64,000 nucleotides of DNA. Origin: UBA6522 sp965237785 (GTDB lineage: Bacteria > Pseudomonadota > Gammaproteobacteria > Steroidobacterales > Rariloculaceae). A program made the translations under genes and the position numbers. Positions 45,096 through 52,916 of this stretch are shown here, in pieces. The stretch is taken from positions 1,736,001 to 1,800,000 of the forward strand of contig OZ250159.1 in assembly GCA_965237785.1 (NCBI GenBank), read 5' to 3'. Position 1 is the stretch's first letter. Each line of letters starts with the position of its first letter. The notes beneath the pieces were generated by a model, which saw only the letters and a program-made list of their open reading frames with translations, searched no databases and was not told the DNA's origin.

Positions 45096-45548
45096 ATGAA
45101 CCCTTTCAGGAGCCTGTGGATTGCCGTGGCCATTGCTGCGATCGGTACGGCCTCATCAACCTTGTTCGCACAGACCGACGTGTCAGGCACGCCGGACGGA
45201 CACCCGGATCTCAACGGGACCTGGTACAACGGCGACGGAGTCCTGCACGTGAGGCCCGTTCGGAAGGGTGCTTCGCTTTGCATCCGGGGATGTGAATCGG
45301 AGGCCGTGGGACCGGCCCCCGCCCGGGTTCCCGTGGAACGCCCAAGCTACAAGCCGGAGTTTGTCGCCAAAGTAAGGGATCTGGACGATCGCCAGGTCGC
45401 CGAAGATCCGGCGGTATTGGCCGAGCCCTGGGAAAAGCAAACACGGATCGGAACGCTTACGGACAGGGAATTGGTTCCCGCACCGCCGTGCATCGAACGG
45501 GATATCGATCACATTGTCGATGGCACGCATCACGATAACAGGCGCTAG
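45096..45548 (+). pseudogene. DUF6152-associated exported protein, internally deleted and cut by an IS end
   Basis: A signal peptide (LWIAVAIAAIGTASSTLFAQ) and the typical opening GTPDGHPDLNGTWYNGDGVL are followed by PSYKPEFVAKVRDLDDRQVAEDP. The text then jumps to AVLAEPWEKQTRIGTL and CIERDIDHIVDGTHHDN, which belongs near the C-terminus of relatives. The middle ~100 residues with the WEGDTLVVET strand are missing. The stop codon lies inside the left inverted repeat of the IS-derived element at 45545, so the native end may also be altered. Confidence 0.6.
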
Positions 45549-45582
45549 CCCTGCCCGTGCCCCACAAGTGTTCGCTGAACTT
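45545..45582 (+). repeat. Left terminal inverted repeat of the 577-bp element
   Basis: Pairs with 46084-46121. Twenty-seven consecutive bases (45551-45577) are identical to the complement of the right repeat. Confidence 0.75.
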
Positions 45583-45611
45583 CAAGAAGCCGTTGCGCTA
45601 CGGTGCGCGGC

Positions 45612-46000
45612 ATGGAGGTTCAGACTCAGGTCGGAGGTCGTCTGCGGGCCGATATTGGCCGACTTCACGAAGTGCTGAACACGACGGCATTGCAGGGTAT
45701 CGCGAGCGTCGGGCGGATCGCCAAGCGGGTGTGCGAGGCGTTCGACCTGCGCGACGCGCGCGGCCGGTTGCAGCGCGCCAGTTGCCGCCAGGCGTTGCGC
45801 GCGCTTGAGGCGGCCGGTCATGTCTCGTTGCCGGCGCCGCGACGGCGGGGCGGGGCGGGGGCCGCGCCTGCTTGCGGAGCGCGTGGCGCCGGCCCGCGAT
45901 GTCCCTGGGGAGGTGGGCGAGTTGCGCGCGCTTGCGCTGGTGCGGGTCGACAGCGACGAACACCGCTGGGTTTGGAATACCCTCCGGGCGCACAACTCCT
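45612..46000 (+). pseudogene. Transposase N-terminal remnant (DUF4338-IS4 type), frameshifted
   Basis: The N-terminal module of the same transposase type as the complete gene at 48799-51117. VGRIAKRVCEAFDLRDARGRLQRASCRQALRALEAAGHVSLPAPR aligns with its VCEVFDFTDGRGRLQLSGC...LPAPR. After a GGGGC repeat run near 45845-45870 the frame shifts, and LALVRVDSDEHRWVWNTL continues the homology in the next frame, then ends at ~46000. The DDE domain is lost. Confidence 0.7.
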
Positions 46001-46083
46001 GTGGTATGGCCATGCCCAACTCACGCTCATGGCCATCGGCTTCCAACTACGCGACGAACTCGGATCACATCACCAGAATGACA

Positions 46084-46121
46084 AAGCCCAGCGAACACTT
46101 GTGGGGCACGGGCAGCGCTAG
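46084..46121 (-). repeat. Right terminal inverted repeat of the 577-bp element
   Basis: Inverted copy of 45545-45582. Confidence 0.75.
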
Positions 46122-46129
46122 GCACGATG

Positions 46130-46284
46130 AAGAGAGAGCTCTAGAGTGGCTGCAACGAGTTACAGAGAATCGACCCTACGAAGGCTACAACTTGATCATG
46201 AGAATCAAGGCCAATGTCGATGGTGATCCGATCCTTAACCGTCCGGAATTAGCACAAGTCCGCCAGACGCTCGGGACAATTTAA
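46130..46284 (+). pseudogene. C-terminal fragment of a possible TPR-type protein
   Basis: Just outside the right inverted repeat the open frame reads EERALEWLQRVTENRPYEGYNLIMR and ends DPILNRPELAQVRQTLGTI. This resembles the last repeat and tail of TPR-containing regulators (ALxxLxxA ... DPxLxxPEFxxLR). No start or upstream part remains. The identification rests on this short pattern. Confidence 0.35.
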
Positions 46285-46350
46285 CGGCTAGTCTTGAGGT
46301 TGCCTCGCGACCAGCGTTGGCGCGTAGCGGTAAGCTCGTGCTTCAGCGAC

Positions 46351-46381
46351 GAATGACAGCTTTTGGCGAAAGCAGACATTC
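46351..46381. repeat. Imperfect palindromic repeat, copy 1
   Basis: GAATGaCaGCTT and AAGCaGaCATTC pair around a TTGGCGA centre. Copies or half-copies recur at 47202-47226 and 47263-47295, so this looks like a REP-like intergenic repeat family flanking the IS6 element. Confidence 0.5.
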
Positions 46382-46407
46382 GCCAGCGCTGCGATGTCCC
46401 GCCAGCC

Positions 46408-47200
46408 GGTACTGACAAGTTAACGTCTACGTCCGACAAAGAACTCGCTAATCGTCGCCTTACAAAGCTGCTGCGTTTCTCCAAGACGCAAGAGCTCGTT
46501 GTCGAAAAGATCGATAATGACTGGCCGATATCAGATGTCGACCCAAGTTGAACAAGTTGTATACAGCGGTGTGTGTGTGTTTAGAAACCGTTGCGCCTGA
46601 TGAGCGGACTTAAATCTCCTCATGCCACGCTCTCTGACTCGTGTTGGCTGATGCGAAAGCTCCGCTCGATTGTTTGCGTACCGGGTGGTGTCGTGGGTCG
46701 CATCAGGGGCGACATCGCGATCAGCGACTCCGTAACTACGCAGCTTATCGGTGATGATTCGTCTGGGTTCGCTATCGATCAGTCGGAGTAAGCGTTTGAA
46801 GAATCGAACCGCTGCCTTCCCATCTCTTCGATTCTGTAGAAATACGTCAACAACCTCACCGTCCTGATCGACTGCACGCCAGAGATAGTGCTGTTTTCCC
46901 TGGATCTTAACGAAGACCTCATCAATGAAAAAAGTGTCCCCGTATCCTTGGTACCGTCGTCGAAGCCGCTTGGCGTATCTCGGCCCAAATTTGTTACACC
47001 ACAGTCGGATAGCTTCATAGCTGACGACAATACCTCGCTCAGCCAAGAGATCTTCGATATCCCGATAGTTGAGATTGAAGCGATGATAGAGCCAAACCGC
47101 ATATTGAATGATTTCCGGTGGAAAACGGTGGCGTTTGTATAGGTTAGATGATCTACTCATCCGGCAATTGTCGCCCGGGCCCACTTAACTTGTCAGTACC
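46408..47200 (-). mobile_element. IS6-family insertion sequence
   Basis: A 793-bp element with perfect 16-bp terminal inverted repeats GGTACTGACAAGTTAA (46408-46423 and 47185-47200) around one transposase gene. Size and structure fit the IS6/IS26 family. The 8 bases flanking each end do not match, so no target-site duplication is left; rearrangement or age could explain this. Confidence 0.9.
46460..47160 (-). pseudogene. IS6-family transposase, C-terminal frameshift
   Basis: DDE transposase: HRFPPEIIQYAVWLYHRFNLNYRDIEDLLAERG at the N-terminus, the first Asp in FFIDEVFVKI, the second in ITDKLRSYGVA, and the Glu region in RVRERGMRRFKSA. The frame breaks in a (CA)n run at ~46571-46580. In the next frame YNLFNLGRHLISASHYRSFR and SWRNAAAL restore the normal end, with TAA at 46460. 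All three catalytic residues precede the break, so partial function cannot be excluded. ATG 47160 starts the domain. Confidence 0.85.
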
Positions 47201-47262
47201 CTTTGGCGAAGAAAGTGGACATTCGCCCTTCCTGACACCGGCGCTGCATATTAACTGTTAAC

Positions 47263-47295
47263 CGATGTCTGCTTCGGCCAGAAGCGGTCGTTCGT
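47263..47295. repeat. Imperfect palindromic repeat, copy 3
   Basis: GATGTCTGCTTC and GAAGCGGTCGTTC form a hairpin of the same type as 46351-46381; a half-copy lies at 47202-47226 immediately outside the IS6 right end. Confidence 0.45.
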
Positions 47296-47480
47296 TGTGA
47301 TTCTGCGTGGCCCGCTTGCGGGTCAAATCCGCAGATTGAGGCTAGGTACAGCAATTCCCGCTAATCCACGGAGTTGAGTGAATAGGCGGGTTTCAGGGGG
47401 GTGTAAAAAACAGTTTTCGTAAGCTTTCTGTTCCGAATCAGTATGATGTCTCGATCTTTTCAAGCAATAGGTCGAGGAAC

Positions 47481-48596
47481 ATGTCCAACCGATCATTTCG
47501 CAAGACGCTGAGTGCGCCGGGGCTGCTGCGGGAAGTACGCGCCAGCTTTGACCGAATGGAGGACACCATCGCGAGCCGGGGACTGAACCTGACGGACTGT
47601 TTGATGTCGGGTCTGGCGGTGTTCGGGTTGAAGTACGCCTCGCTGCTGCGCTTCGACCGAGACGCCCGACAAAACGCGGTGATCCGGTCGAACCTGAAGA
47701 GCTTGTACGGGATCGAACGGGCGCCGTCGGACACGGCGTTGCGAGAACGGCTGGACGAGGTGGACCCCAGCGTGTTGCGCCGCGCGTTCAAGCGCCTGTT
47801 CGCGGTGTTGCAGCGGGGCAAGGGCCTGGAGGGCTTCACTCATTTGGGCCATTATCTGCTGTCGGTGGACGGCACGGGGTATTTCTCCTCCTCCCGCGTG
47901 CACTGCAAGCACTGCTGCGAGAAGCATCATCGGGACGGGCGGACCGCCTACTACCATCAGTTGCTGGGCGCGGTGCTGGTGCATCCGTTGCATCGAGAGG
48001 TGTTTCCGCTGGCGCCGGAGCCGATCGTCAAGGGGGACGGGGCGAAGAAAAACGATTGCGAGCGCAACGCGGCGAAACGGCTGTTGAGGGACGTTCGCCG
48101 GGAGCATCCGCATCTGAAGCCGATCGTGTTGGAAGATGCGCTGGCCTCCAACGGTCCGCACATCGAGCTGCTCAAGGCCTTGGGCCTGCGTTTCGTGCTG
48201 GGCGCCAAGCCGGGCGACCACGCGCATCTGTTCCAATGGGTAGAGACGTCGCCGGGGACGAAGGCGTTCGAGACCGCCGACGTGCACGGCGTGCGCCACC
48301 GCTTCCGTTATCTCAACGGCGCGCCGTTGAACGACGCGCATTTCGAGTTGGAGGTGAACTTCCTGGAGTACTGGGAGCGGCGCCCCAACGGCAAGGAACA
48401 GCATTTCTCGTGGGTCACGGACCTGCCGATCGACGAATCGAACGCCCTGGAGTTGATGCGCGCCGGGCGCGCCCGGTACTTCTGGGAGCGACTGCGGGCG
48501 TTGTTTCTGGACTTCGAGTTGCCGGATTGGGAGACGCTGTACCGGGCGCTCGCGTTCGGCTATCGCGGCACGTTGGAGGTGTACGATACCTCCTGA
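47481..48596 (+). pseudogene. ISNCY-like DDE transposase with an internal deletion
   Basis: The N-terminal ~330 residues match the common transposase with LTDCLMSGLAVFGLKYASLLRFDRD, LLSVDGTGYFSSSRVHCKHCCEKHH, NDCERNAAKRLLRDVRREHPHL and EDALASNGPHI. In relatives MRAGRARWKIENETFNTLKNQ and ~65 further residues follow. Here MRAGRAR joins directly to YFWERLRALFLDFELPDW at ~48,475, in frame. The deleted part holds the catalytic Glu (WKIENE), so the enzyme should be inactive although the frame is open. Element ends were not identified. Confidence 0.8.
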
Positions 48597-48770
48597 GCGC
48601 CCGCCGCGGCCAAGCGTGCGAGGAGCCGGTACTTCAGGGAAACAGGTAGCCACATCGCCCCTCCGGCGCCGAGCCGGTGGGAACCGCTTGCTCCGTCGTT
48701 GGCCTCACCCCCTCCGACATCCCCAGATCCCGCTCAACAGGCACTCCAACTGCGTTAACGGGAATACCTG

Positions 48771-48778
48771 GGCTAGGT
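48771..48778 (+). repeat. Target-site duplication, left copy
   Basis: GGCTAGGT borders the left end of the IS4-type element and is repeated at 51178-51185 beyond the right end. Confidence 0.8.
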
Positions 48779-51177
48779 CTACCCTTTAGCGTTATCTTTT
48801 ACTGGACAAAGGCAATTCCGACGCCGTGTTTTTCGGCGATGCGATGCCCCAAGGTTGCTGCTGACAGCCTCTCGTAGCCACGCCACATGATCTGGTTTCC
48901 GGGGTCGGGATCGTGTTTTCGATTCTGATAGCCGCCGAGAAGCGCGACAAGTCGCGCGGCGGCACCGAGATCATCTGGCGTTGGCTGGTTGTATTCCACG
49001 GCATAATTGCGCAGGAAGGAGAGTTCATCGTCGGTGAACATCAGTCCGGCATCGCAATCGGGCACCTGCCGACCAAGCAGGGTCATGAGCATGATGCGCC
49101 AGGCGATGACGCTGTTGATGGCGATCGCGCGCTGCAACCGGTTGGCGGTGTGGAAGGCGAGATGTTCGACCCGGCAGCCGGACTTCAGCACCCGAAAATA
49201 GTCCTCCACCCGCCAGCGCTGGAGATAGAAAGCGATAACCTCCCGGGCGGCATCGAGGTTGTCGATGGGCAGGCTGCTCAGCAAGTACCACCGCACGGCG
49301 TCGTCGCCCTCCGGTGGCTCGGTTTCGACGATATGCACCGCCGAGAGCCGCACAGGCTCGAGGGTCTTGACGGTGGCCGGAAGCGTGAGACTGCGATAGC
49401 GGATCTCGCAGCGCGCCAGACGCTTGCTTCGCGCCGGTCGCGCTTTCTTGCCGCTTGTCTTCTTGCGCTCGCTCAGACGGTCGATCGGGACATCGACCAG
49501 TCCGTCGGCATCGCCCTTGCGCATCTTCGCGAACAGCTTTTCATCGGTCCCCGCAAGACGGCGGTCGTGTTTGGCGCGCACCAGGATCTCGACCCGCCCG
49601 GTTCGCCTTTGGGCGTCGAAGAGGTCAAAGAAATCCGCTTCCCGGTCCATGACCGATATCACCCGGGTGCGCCCGGTCAGCGCCCGGGACGCGGCCGTAA
49701 TATCCTCGAAACCGTCGAGCCAACGTTGCGTCTTTTGCCGATCCTTCGCCCCGGCCTTTTTCGGCGTGGGCGCATCGAAACCACAGCGCAATACCCCGAG
49801 CGGCAGACCTTCCCCATTCACCGCGAGGGTCAAATGCAGATGCAGCCCCAGGGTCTTCGCGGAGGTCTGGTTCCTGCCGATGATGCCCAGACCCTCACAG
49901 TTCGCTCGCCGCGCAAAGTTCAGGTCGGTGCCATCCTGGATGGCGAGGACCGTGCGCTGGGCGCGCATCCGCTGAATGCTCCGGGTCCGATGCGGCATCA
50001 GGATGTTCGCCACCGTCACCGCACTGTCTTGCGGCTGTTCGATGAAACGGTAATAGCCGTCAACCGCCCGCCGGTCGGTCTTCGCATTGCCGCAGATCGC
50101 CCGGCCCGGATAGGCCGCAAGCAGCGCGGCGCTCTCGATCAGACGCGCCGTCAGTCGTTTGTCGCCCAAGGGAGCTCCTCCAAATTCCATCGCCGCCCAC
50201 CGCGCGCTAGTCAGACCGTCGCCGGGCACCAGCACCGGCGCGTGGTCGACAAAGGGCACGCCCAGACGGCGGCGCCAATCCGGCGCCAGTTGATACATGT
50301 AGACCCATTTCCGGGTTTCCGCACGACCATTGTGTCGATCCTGCCGGCCGCGTCCAGCAGTCTGCCCGAGGCGCAGGAAATTCGCCGCGCGCAGGCTCGC
50401 CCCGTCTTGCGTCGGCTCGACGAACGTCTCGACAAGCCACGGACGGTAGCCGTGACGCGCTTCGAAATCGCGCGCCAAGCGCCGCAGAACCCGCCCCAGA
50501 ACATGGCTCGCCAGATTCGCGCAGGACACCGATGGACGGATCAGGAAGCGGCTCATGCACAGCACACGGTTGAGATGGCGTCGGCGCCGTTCGACGCTCC
50601 ACGCCATCCAGCGGTCGCGCGCCGCCAAGTGAAGCGCCGAGGCCGAAAACCCAACCGCACCCAGCCAACCGTGCGCCGAGGCAACAAGATAGCGCAACTG
50701 ACACCCGGCGAACGTCTTCATCCCGCGCGGATGCTCGTCCGCGATCAGGGTACTCCAGGCACGCCGCTGGTCGTCGGTCTCGACCATCACCACGGCAAGG
50801 TCCGCAACCGCGGACACCGCCGAGGGCACCCCCACCGCCGGCGGAAACGCGCCCGCAAAACGGCGCGGCGCCGAGGGCGGTCGACCGCATCGCGGCGCTG
50901 GCAGCCGAATCTCCCCGGCAGCCTCAAGCACGCGCAACGCCTTCATGCAGCCCGACAACTGAAGACGGCCCCGTCCGTCGGTAAAATCGAACACCTCGCA
51001 AACACGCCGTCCAACCGCGCTGCGGCTCACGCCATTCGCTTGTGCGAGAATTCGGTCGACACGCTGCCGCGCGCACGGCGCGGACAGGGTCCGGTTGATC
51101 TGGTTCTGTATCACCATGCGGGCATTGATACAGGAAAAATTCGCCTACGTCCAGTCCTAAATGACGCTAAAGGGTAG
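48779..51177 (-). mobile_element. Complete IS4-type insertion sequence with a DUF4338-fused transposase
   Basis: A 2,399-bp element. Terminal inverted repeats begin CTACCCTTTAGCGT at both ends and continue imperfectly for ~30 bp (shared ACTGGAC). It is flanked by the 8-bp direct repeat GGCTAGGT. Intact termini, duplication and gene suggest a recent insertion. Confidence 0.9.
48799..51117 (-). CDS. IS4-family transposase with an N-terminal DUF4338 (DruA-like) domain
   Basis: A 772-residue transposase. Residues ~1-70 are a small N-terminal module (VCEVFDFTDGRGRLQLSGC...LPAPR). Residues ~90-260 are DUF4338 (GCQLRYLVASAHGWLGAVGF, RRHLNRVLCMSRFLIRP, LVETFVEPTQDGASLRAANF). Residues ~320-770 are a Tn5/IS4-type DDE domain with the Asp sites in AIQDGTDLNFARR and VISVMDREADFF, and the Glu in YLQRWRVEDYFRVLKSGC. 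The DUF4338 fold is also the DruA component of Druantia defence, but here it is part of a transposase. The ATG sits just inside the right terminal repeat. Confidence 0.92.
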   Translation of the reverse strand: MVIQNQINRTLSAPCARQRVDRILAQANGVSRSAVGRRVCEVFDFTDGRGRLQLSGCMKALRVLEAAGEIRLPAPRCGRPPSAPRRFAGAFPPAVGVPSAVSAVADLAVVMVETDDQRRAWSTLIADEHPRGMKTFAGCQLRYLVASAHGWLGAVGFSASALHLAARDRWMAWSVERRRRHLNRVLCMSRFLIRPSVSCANLASHVLGRVLRRLARDFEARHGYRPWLVETFVEPTQDGASLRAANFLRLGQTAGRGRQDRHNGRAETRKWVYMYQLAPDWRRRLGVPFVDHAPVLVPGDGLTSARWAAMEFGGAPLGDKRLTARLIESAALLAAYPGRAICGNAKTDRRAVDGYYRFIEQPQDSAVTVANILMPHRTRSIQRMRAQRTVLAIQDGTDLNFARRANCEGLGIIGRNQTSAKTLGLHLHLTLAVNGEGLPLGVLRCGFDAPTPKKAGAKDRQKTQRWLDGFEDITAASRALTGRTRVISVMDREADFFDLFDAQRRTGRVEILVRAKHDRRLAGTDEKLFAKMRKGDADGLVDVPIDRLSERKKTSGKKARPARSKRLARCEIRYRSLTLPATVKTLEPVRLSAVHIVETEPPEGDDAVRWYLLSSLPIDNLDAAREVIAFYLQRWRVEDYFRVLKSGCRVEHLAFHTANRLQRAIAINSVIAWRIMLMTLLGRQVPDCDAGLMFTDDELSFLRNYAVEYNQPTPDDLGAAARLVALLGGYQNRKHDPDPGNQIMWRGYERLSAATLGHRIAEKHGVGIAFVQ

Positions 51178-51185
51178 GGCTAGGT
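51178..51185 (+). repeat. Target-site duplication, right copy
   Basis: Direct copy of GGCTAGGT at 48771-48778. Confidence 0.8.
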
Positions 51186-51234
51186 ACTGTCCCGTTGACG
51201 GATAGATCATGCTGTGCTAATTCTCTAAAGCGAA

Positions 51235-52023
51235 ATGACCTTTGCACAGCTCGGCGAAACAGGGGAGTGGAGGTTGCTGCGCCTTTCGAAAAATATTTCA
51301 TTGCTGTCACTTGTGACCGTTCTCACACCCACGCTGCTTGTCGCTCAACCAAGCGGCGTGCCTGACCTCTCCGGAAACTGGCAGTTCGTTCGGGAGTTTT
51401 CTTCCTGCGGGGAGTGGAACGTCGATCACAACGGACAAGAGCGGCATGAGTGCACGGCTCCCATCGATCAGATGCCGTTGAATGCCAGGGCTCGCGCGTG
51501 GACGGAGTTCTTCGACGAGCCTATGGCGGGGATGTGGGACTGTGCGCCGGCTCCGCTGCCGAGCCTCCTAGCCCACCCTACGCCGACAAATATTGTACAG
51601 AGACCGGATCGGATAATGATCTCGTATGAGCACGACGATGGTCGCCGAACCATCTGGATGGATGGCCGGCGCCATCCGCCGGCGAGTGAACTCTTCTACC
51701 ACGGCCACTCGATTGGTCATTACGAAGGGGATGTGCTGGTCATCGAGACCACGAACTTCACTTTCGATCCTGACGGGCTGGATGACCACGGACATCTCCC
51801 GAGCTCACCGCGTAAGCGGCTGACTGAGCGTTACACGCGGACCAGTCCCGATTCACTCGAGCTCGAGATCACTTATGAGGATTCACTCTTTCTGACCGAA
51901 CCGTTTACATGGACACGCCAGATTCGGCGTACAGCGTATCCTGTCGGGCAGTGGGGCGACTGCGACCCCGAGCAATCCAGGCGGCAGTTGGATACACTCC
52001 CCGTGTCGAAGTACCCGGACTAG
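51235..52023 (+). CDS. Stand-alone DUF6152-associated exported protein
   Basis: A 262-residue protein with a hydrophobic leader (ISLLSLVTVLTPTLLVAQ). The mature part opens GVPDLSGNWQFV and has the second-domain signature: PTPTNIVQRPDRIMISYEHDDGRRTIWMDGR, HSIGHYEGDVLVIETTNFTFD, LTERYTRTSPDSLELEITYED. It ends with a two-Cys tail. A TTG start at ~51274 with GGGGAG upstream is a possible alternative to ATG 51235. It precedes a short DUF6152 gene on the same strand, repeating the two-protein arrangement. Confidence 0.83.
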   Translation: MTFAQLGETGEWRLLRLSKNISLLSLVTVLTPTLLVAQPSGVPDLSGNWQFVREFSSCGEWNVDHNGQERHECTAPIDQMPLNARARAWTEFFDEPMAGMWDCAPAPLPSLLAHPTPTNIVQRPDRIMISYEHDDGRRTIWMDGRRHPPASELFYHGHSIGHYEGDVLVIETTNFTFDPDGLDDHGHLPSSPRKRLTERYTRTSPDSLELEITYEDSLFLTEPFTWTRQIRRTAYPVGQWGDCDPEQSRRQLDTLPVSKYPD

Positions 52024-52138
52024 GGAGGTCCTCCGTAATCATTCTGATTTCTGGACGTATCGATCTTCTCAATACACACGATTGCAAGCACCTGTACCCC
52101 CAATCCCGCGTATGCTGGGTCGACTGAGGAGAGAAGTC

Positions 52139-52558
52139 ATGAGATGGGGCACATTGAGTTTACTGACGGGCTCGATTCTGCTGATGGCGGGCGGAGTTCA
52201 AGCACACCATTCCCACGCCCCTTTCTACAATCTCGATGAGATTGTGGAAATAACCGGAGTCGTGAAGAGCTTCCTCCTAGTTAATCCACATCCGGAGATT
52301 GTTATCGAGGTGACGAGTTCGGATGGCGAGCCGGCGGAGGTGATCGTCTACGCCCAGGCCTACGCCGGGCAGATGAGGGAGATGGGCGGTTGGACTGAAG
52401 ACACGGTGAAGATCGGTCAGACCGTCACGGTCGTGGGCCACCCGGGCCGCTCCTCCGTCTCATCTGTGATGGGTCAAACCATGACCACACCGTCGGGTGA
52501 TGTCCTCACGATGAGGTTCTTTGATCTCTTGAAACCCGAGGAGCCGCCGAGTCAATAA
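52139..52558 (+). CDS. DUF6152 protein (short form)
   Basis: A ~139-residue exported protein. The signal peptide MRWGTLSLLTGSILLMAGGVQA is followed by HHSHAPFYN. The core has ITGVVKSFLLVNPHPEIVIEVTSSDGEP, then VKIGQTVTVVGHPGRSS. GAGGAG lies 8 nt before the ATG at 52139, preferred over an upstream in-frame ATG. It follows the associated-domain gene after ~115 nt. Confidence 0.88.
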   Translation: MRWGTLSLLTGSILLMAGGVQAHHSHAPFYNLDEIVEITGVVKSFLLVNPHPEIVIEVTSSDGEPAEVIVYAQAYAGQMREMGGWTEDTVKIGQTVTVVGHPGRSSVSSVMGQTMTTPSGDVLTMRFFDLLKPEEPPSQ

Positions 52559-52916
52559 CCGATTCGGGTTCTCGTAAAGAGATTCGTTATGAGTTCCTTT
52601 AACAGTAAATATTCACGCTGTCGTTGTCTCTCTAGCCAGCGCGTGGCGAATTAGGAAGGTCACAACGCGGATAACCTAGTTGCTACTCGACCGGCAATAC
52701 TCCGGCAGCGGAATCACCAATACCCTATTGCCCTGACATCGCCAGGTGTTGGGCCGCTAGAGCACTGCCTGGGATCGGCATAATCTACGATACCAAACCG
52801 CAACTTCCTTATTACGAATACGACGACCTCTTGCGCGGAGAGCTATCCGCCGAGCAAGGTGTCGAACCGATTTCGCTGCATGATCGGGTTGCCCCTCGTC
52901 GTGCCACGAAATCGCT
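52559..52916. other. Gene-free intergenic region
   Basis: About 360 nt between the DUF6152 stop and the converging DUF885 stop. It is less G+C-rich at the left end. I see no coding frame with a ribosome site, no RNA gene and no clear terminator. Confidence 0.5.

Larger units (their letters stand above)
45545..46121 (+). mobile_element. Deletion derivative of a DUF4338-IS4 type insertion sequence (MITE-like)
   Basis: A 577-bp unit bounded by 38-bp inverted repeats (45545-45582 and 46084-46121; CTAGC[C/G]CTGCCCGTGCCCC at the outer end, ~3-4 mismatches). It contains only the first ~400 bp of a transposase gene, so it cannot move alone. The termini differ from those of the complete IS4-type element at 48779, so it comes from another relative. 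No target-site duplication is evident. Confidence 0.7.

Noticed and set aside
46408..47200. 8-bp target duplication for the IS6 element
   Set aside because: The flanking octamers (CGCCAGCC and CTTTGGCG) do not match; the similarity on both sides comes from the palindromic repeats instead.
48799..51117. Druantia-type defence gene (DUF4338/DruA)
   Set aside because: The domain is part of a transposase within an IS having inverted repeats and a target duplication; no other Druantia genes are near.
48913..51177. 754-codon open frame opposite the IS4-type transposase
   Set aside because: It is a shadow of the transposase with no recognisable domain and no ribosome site.
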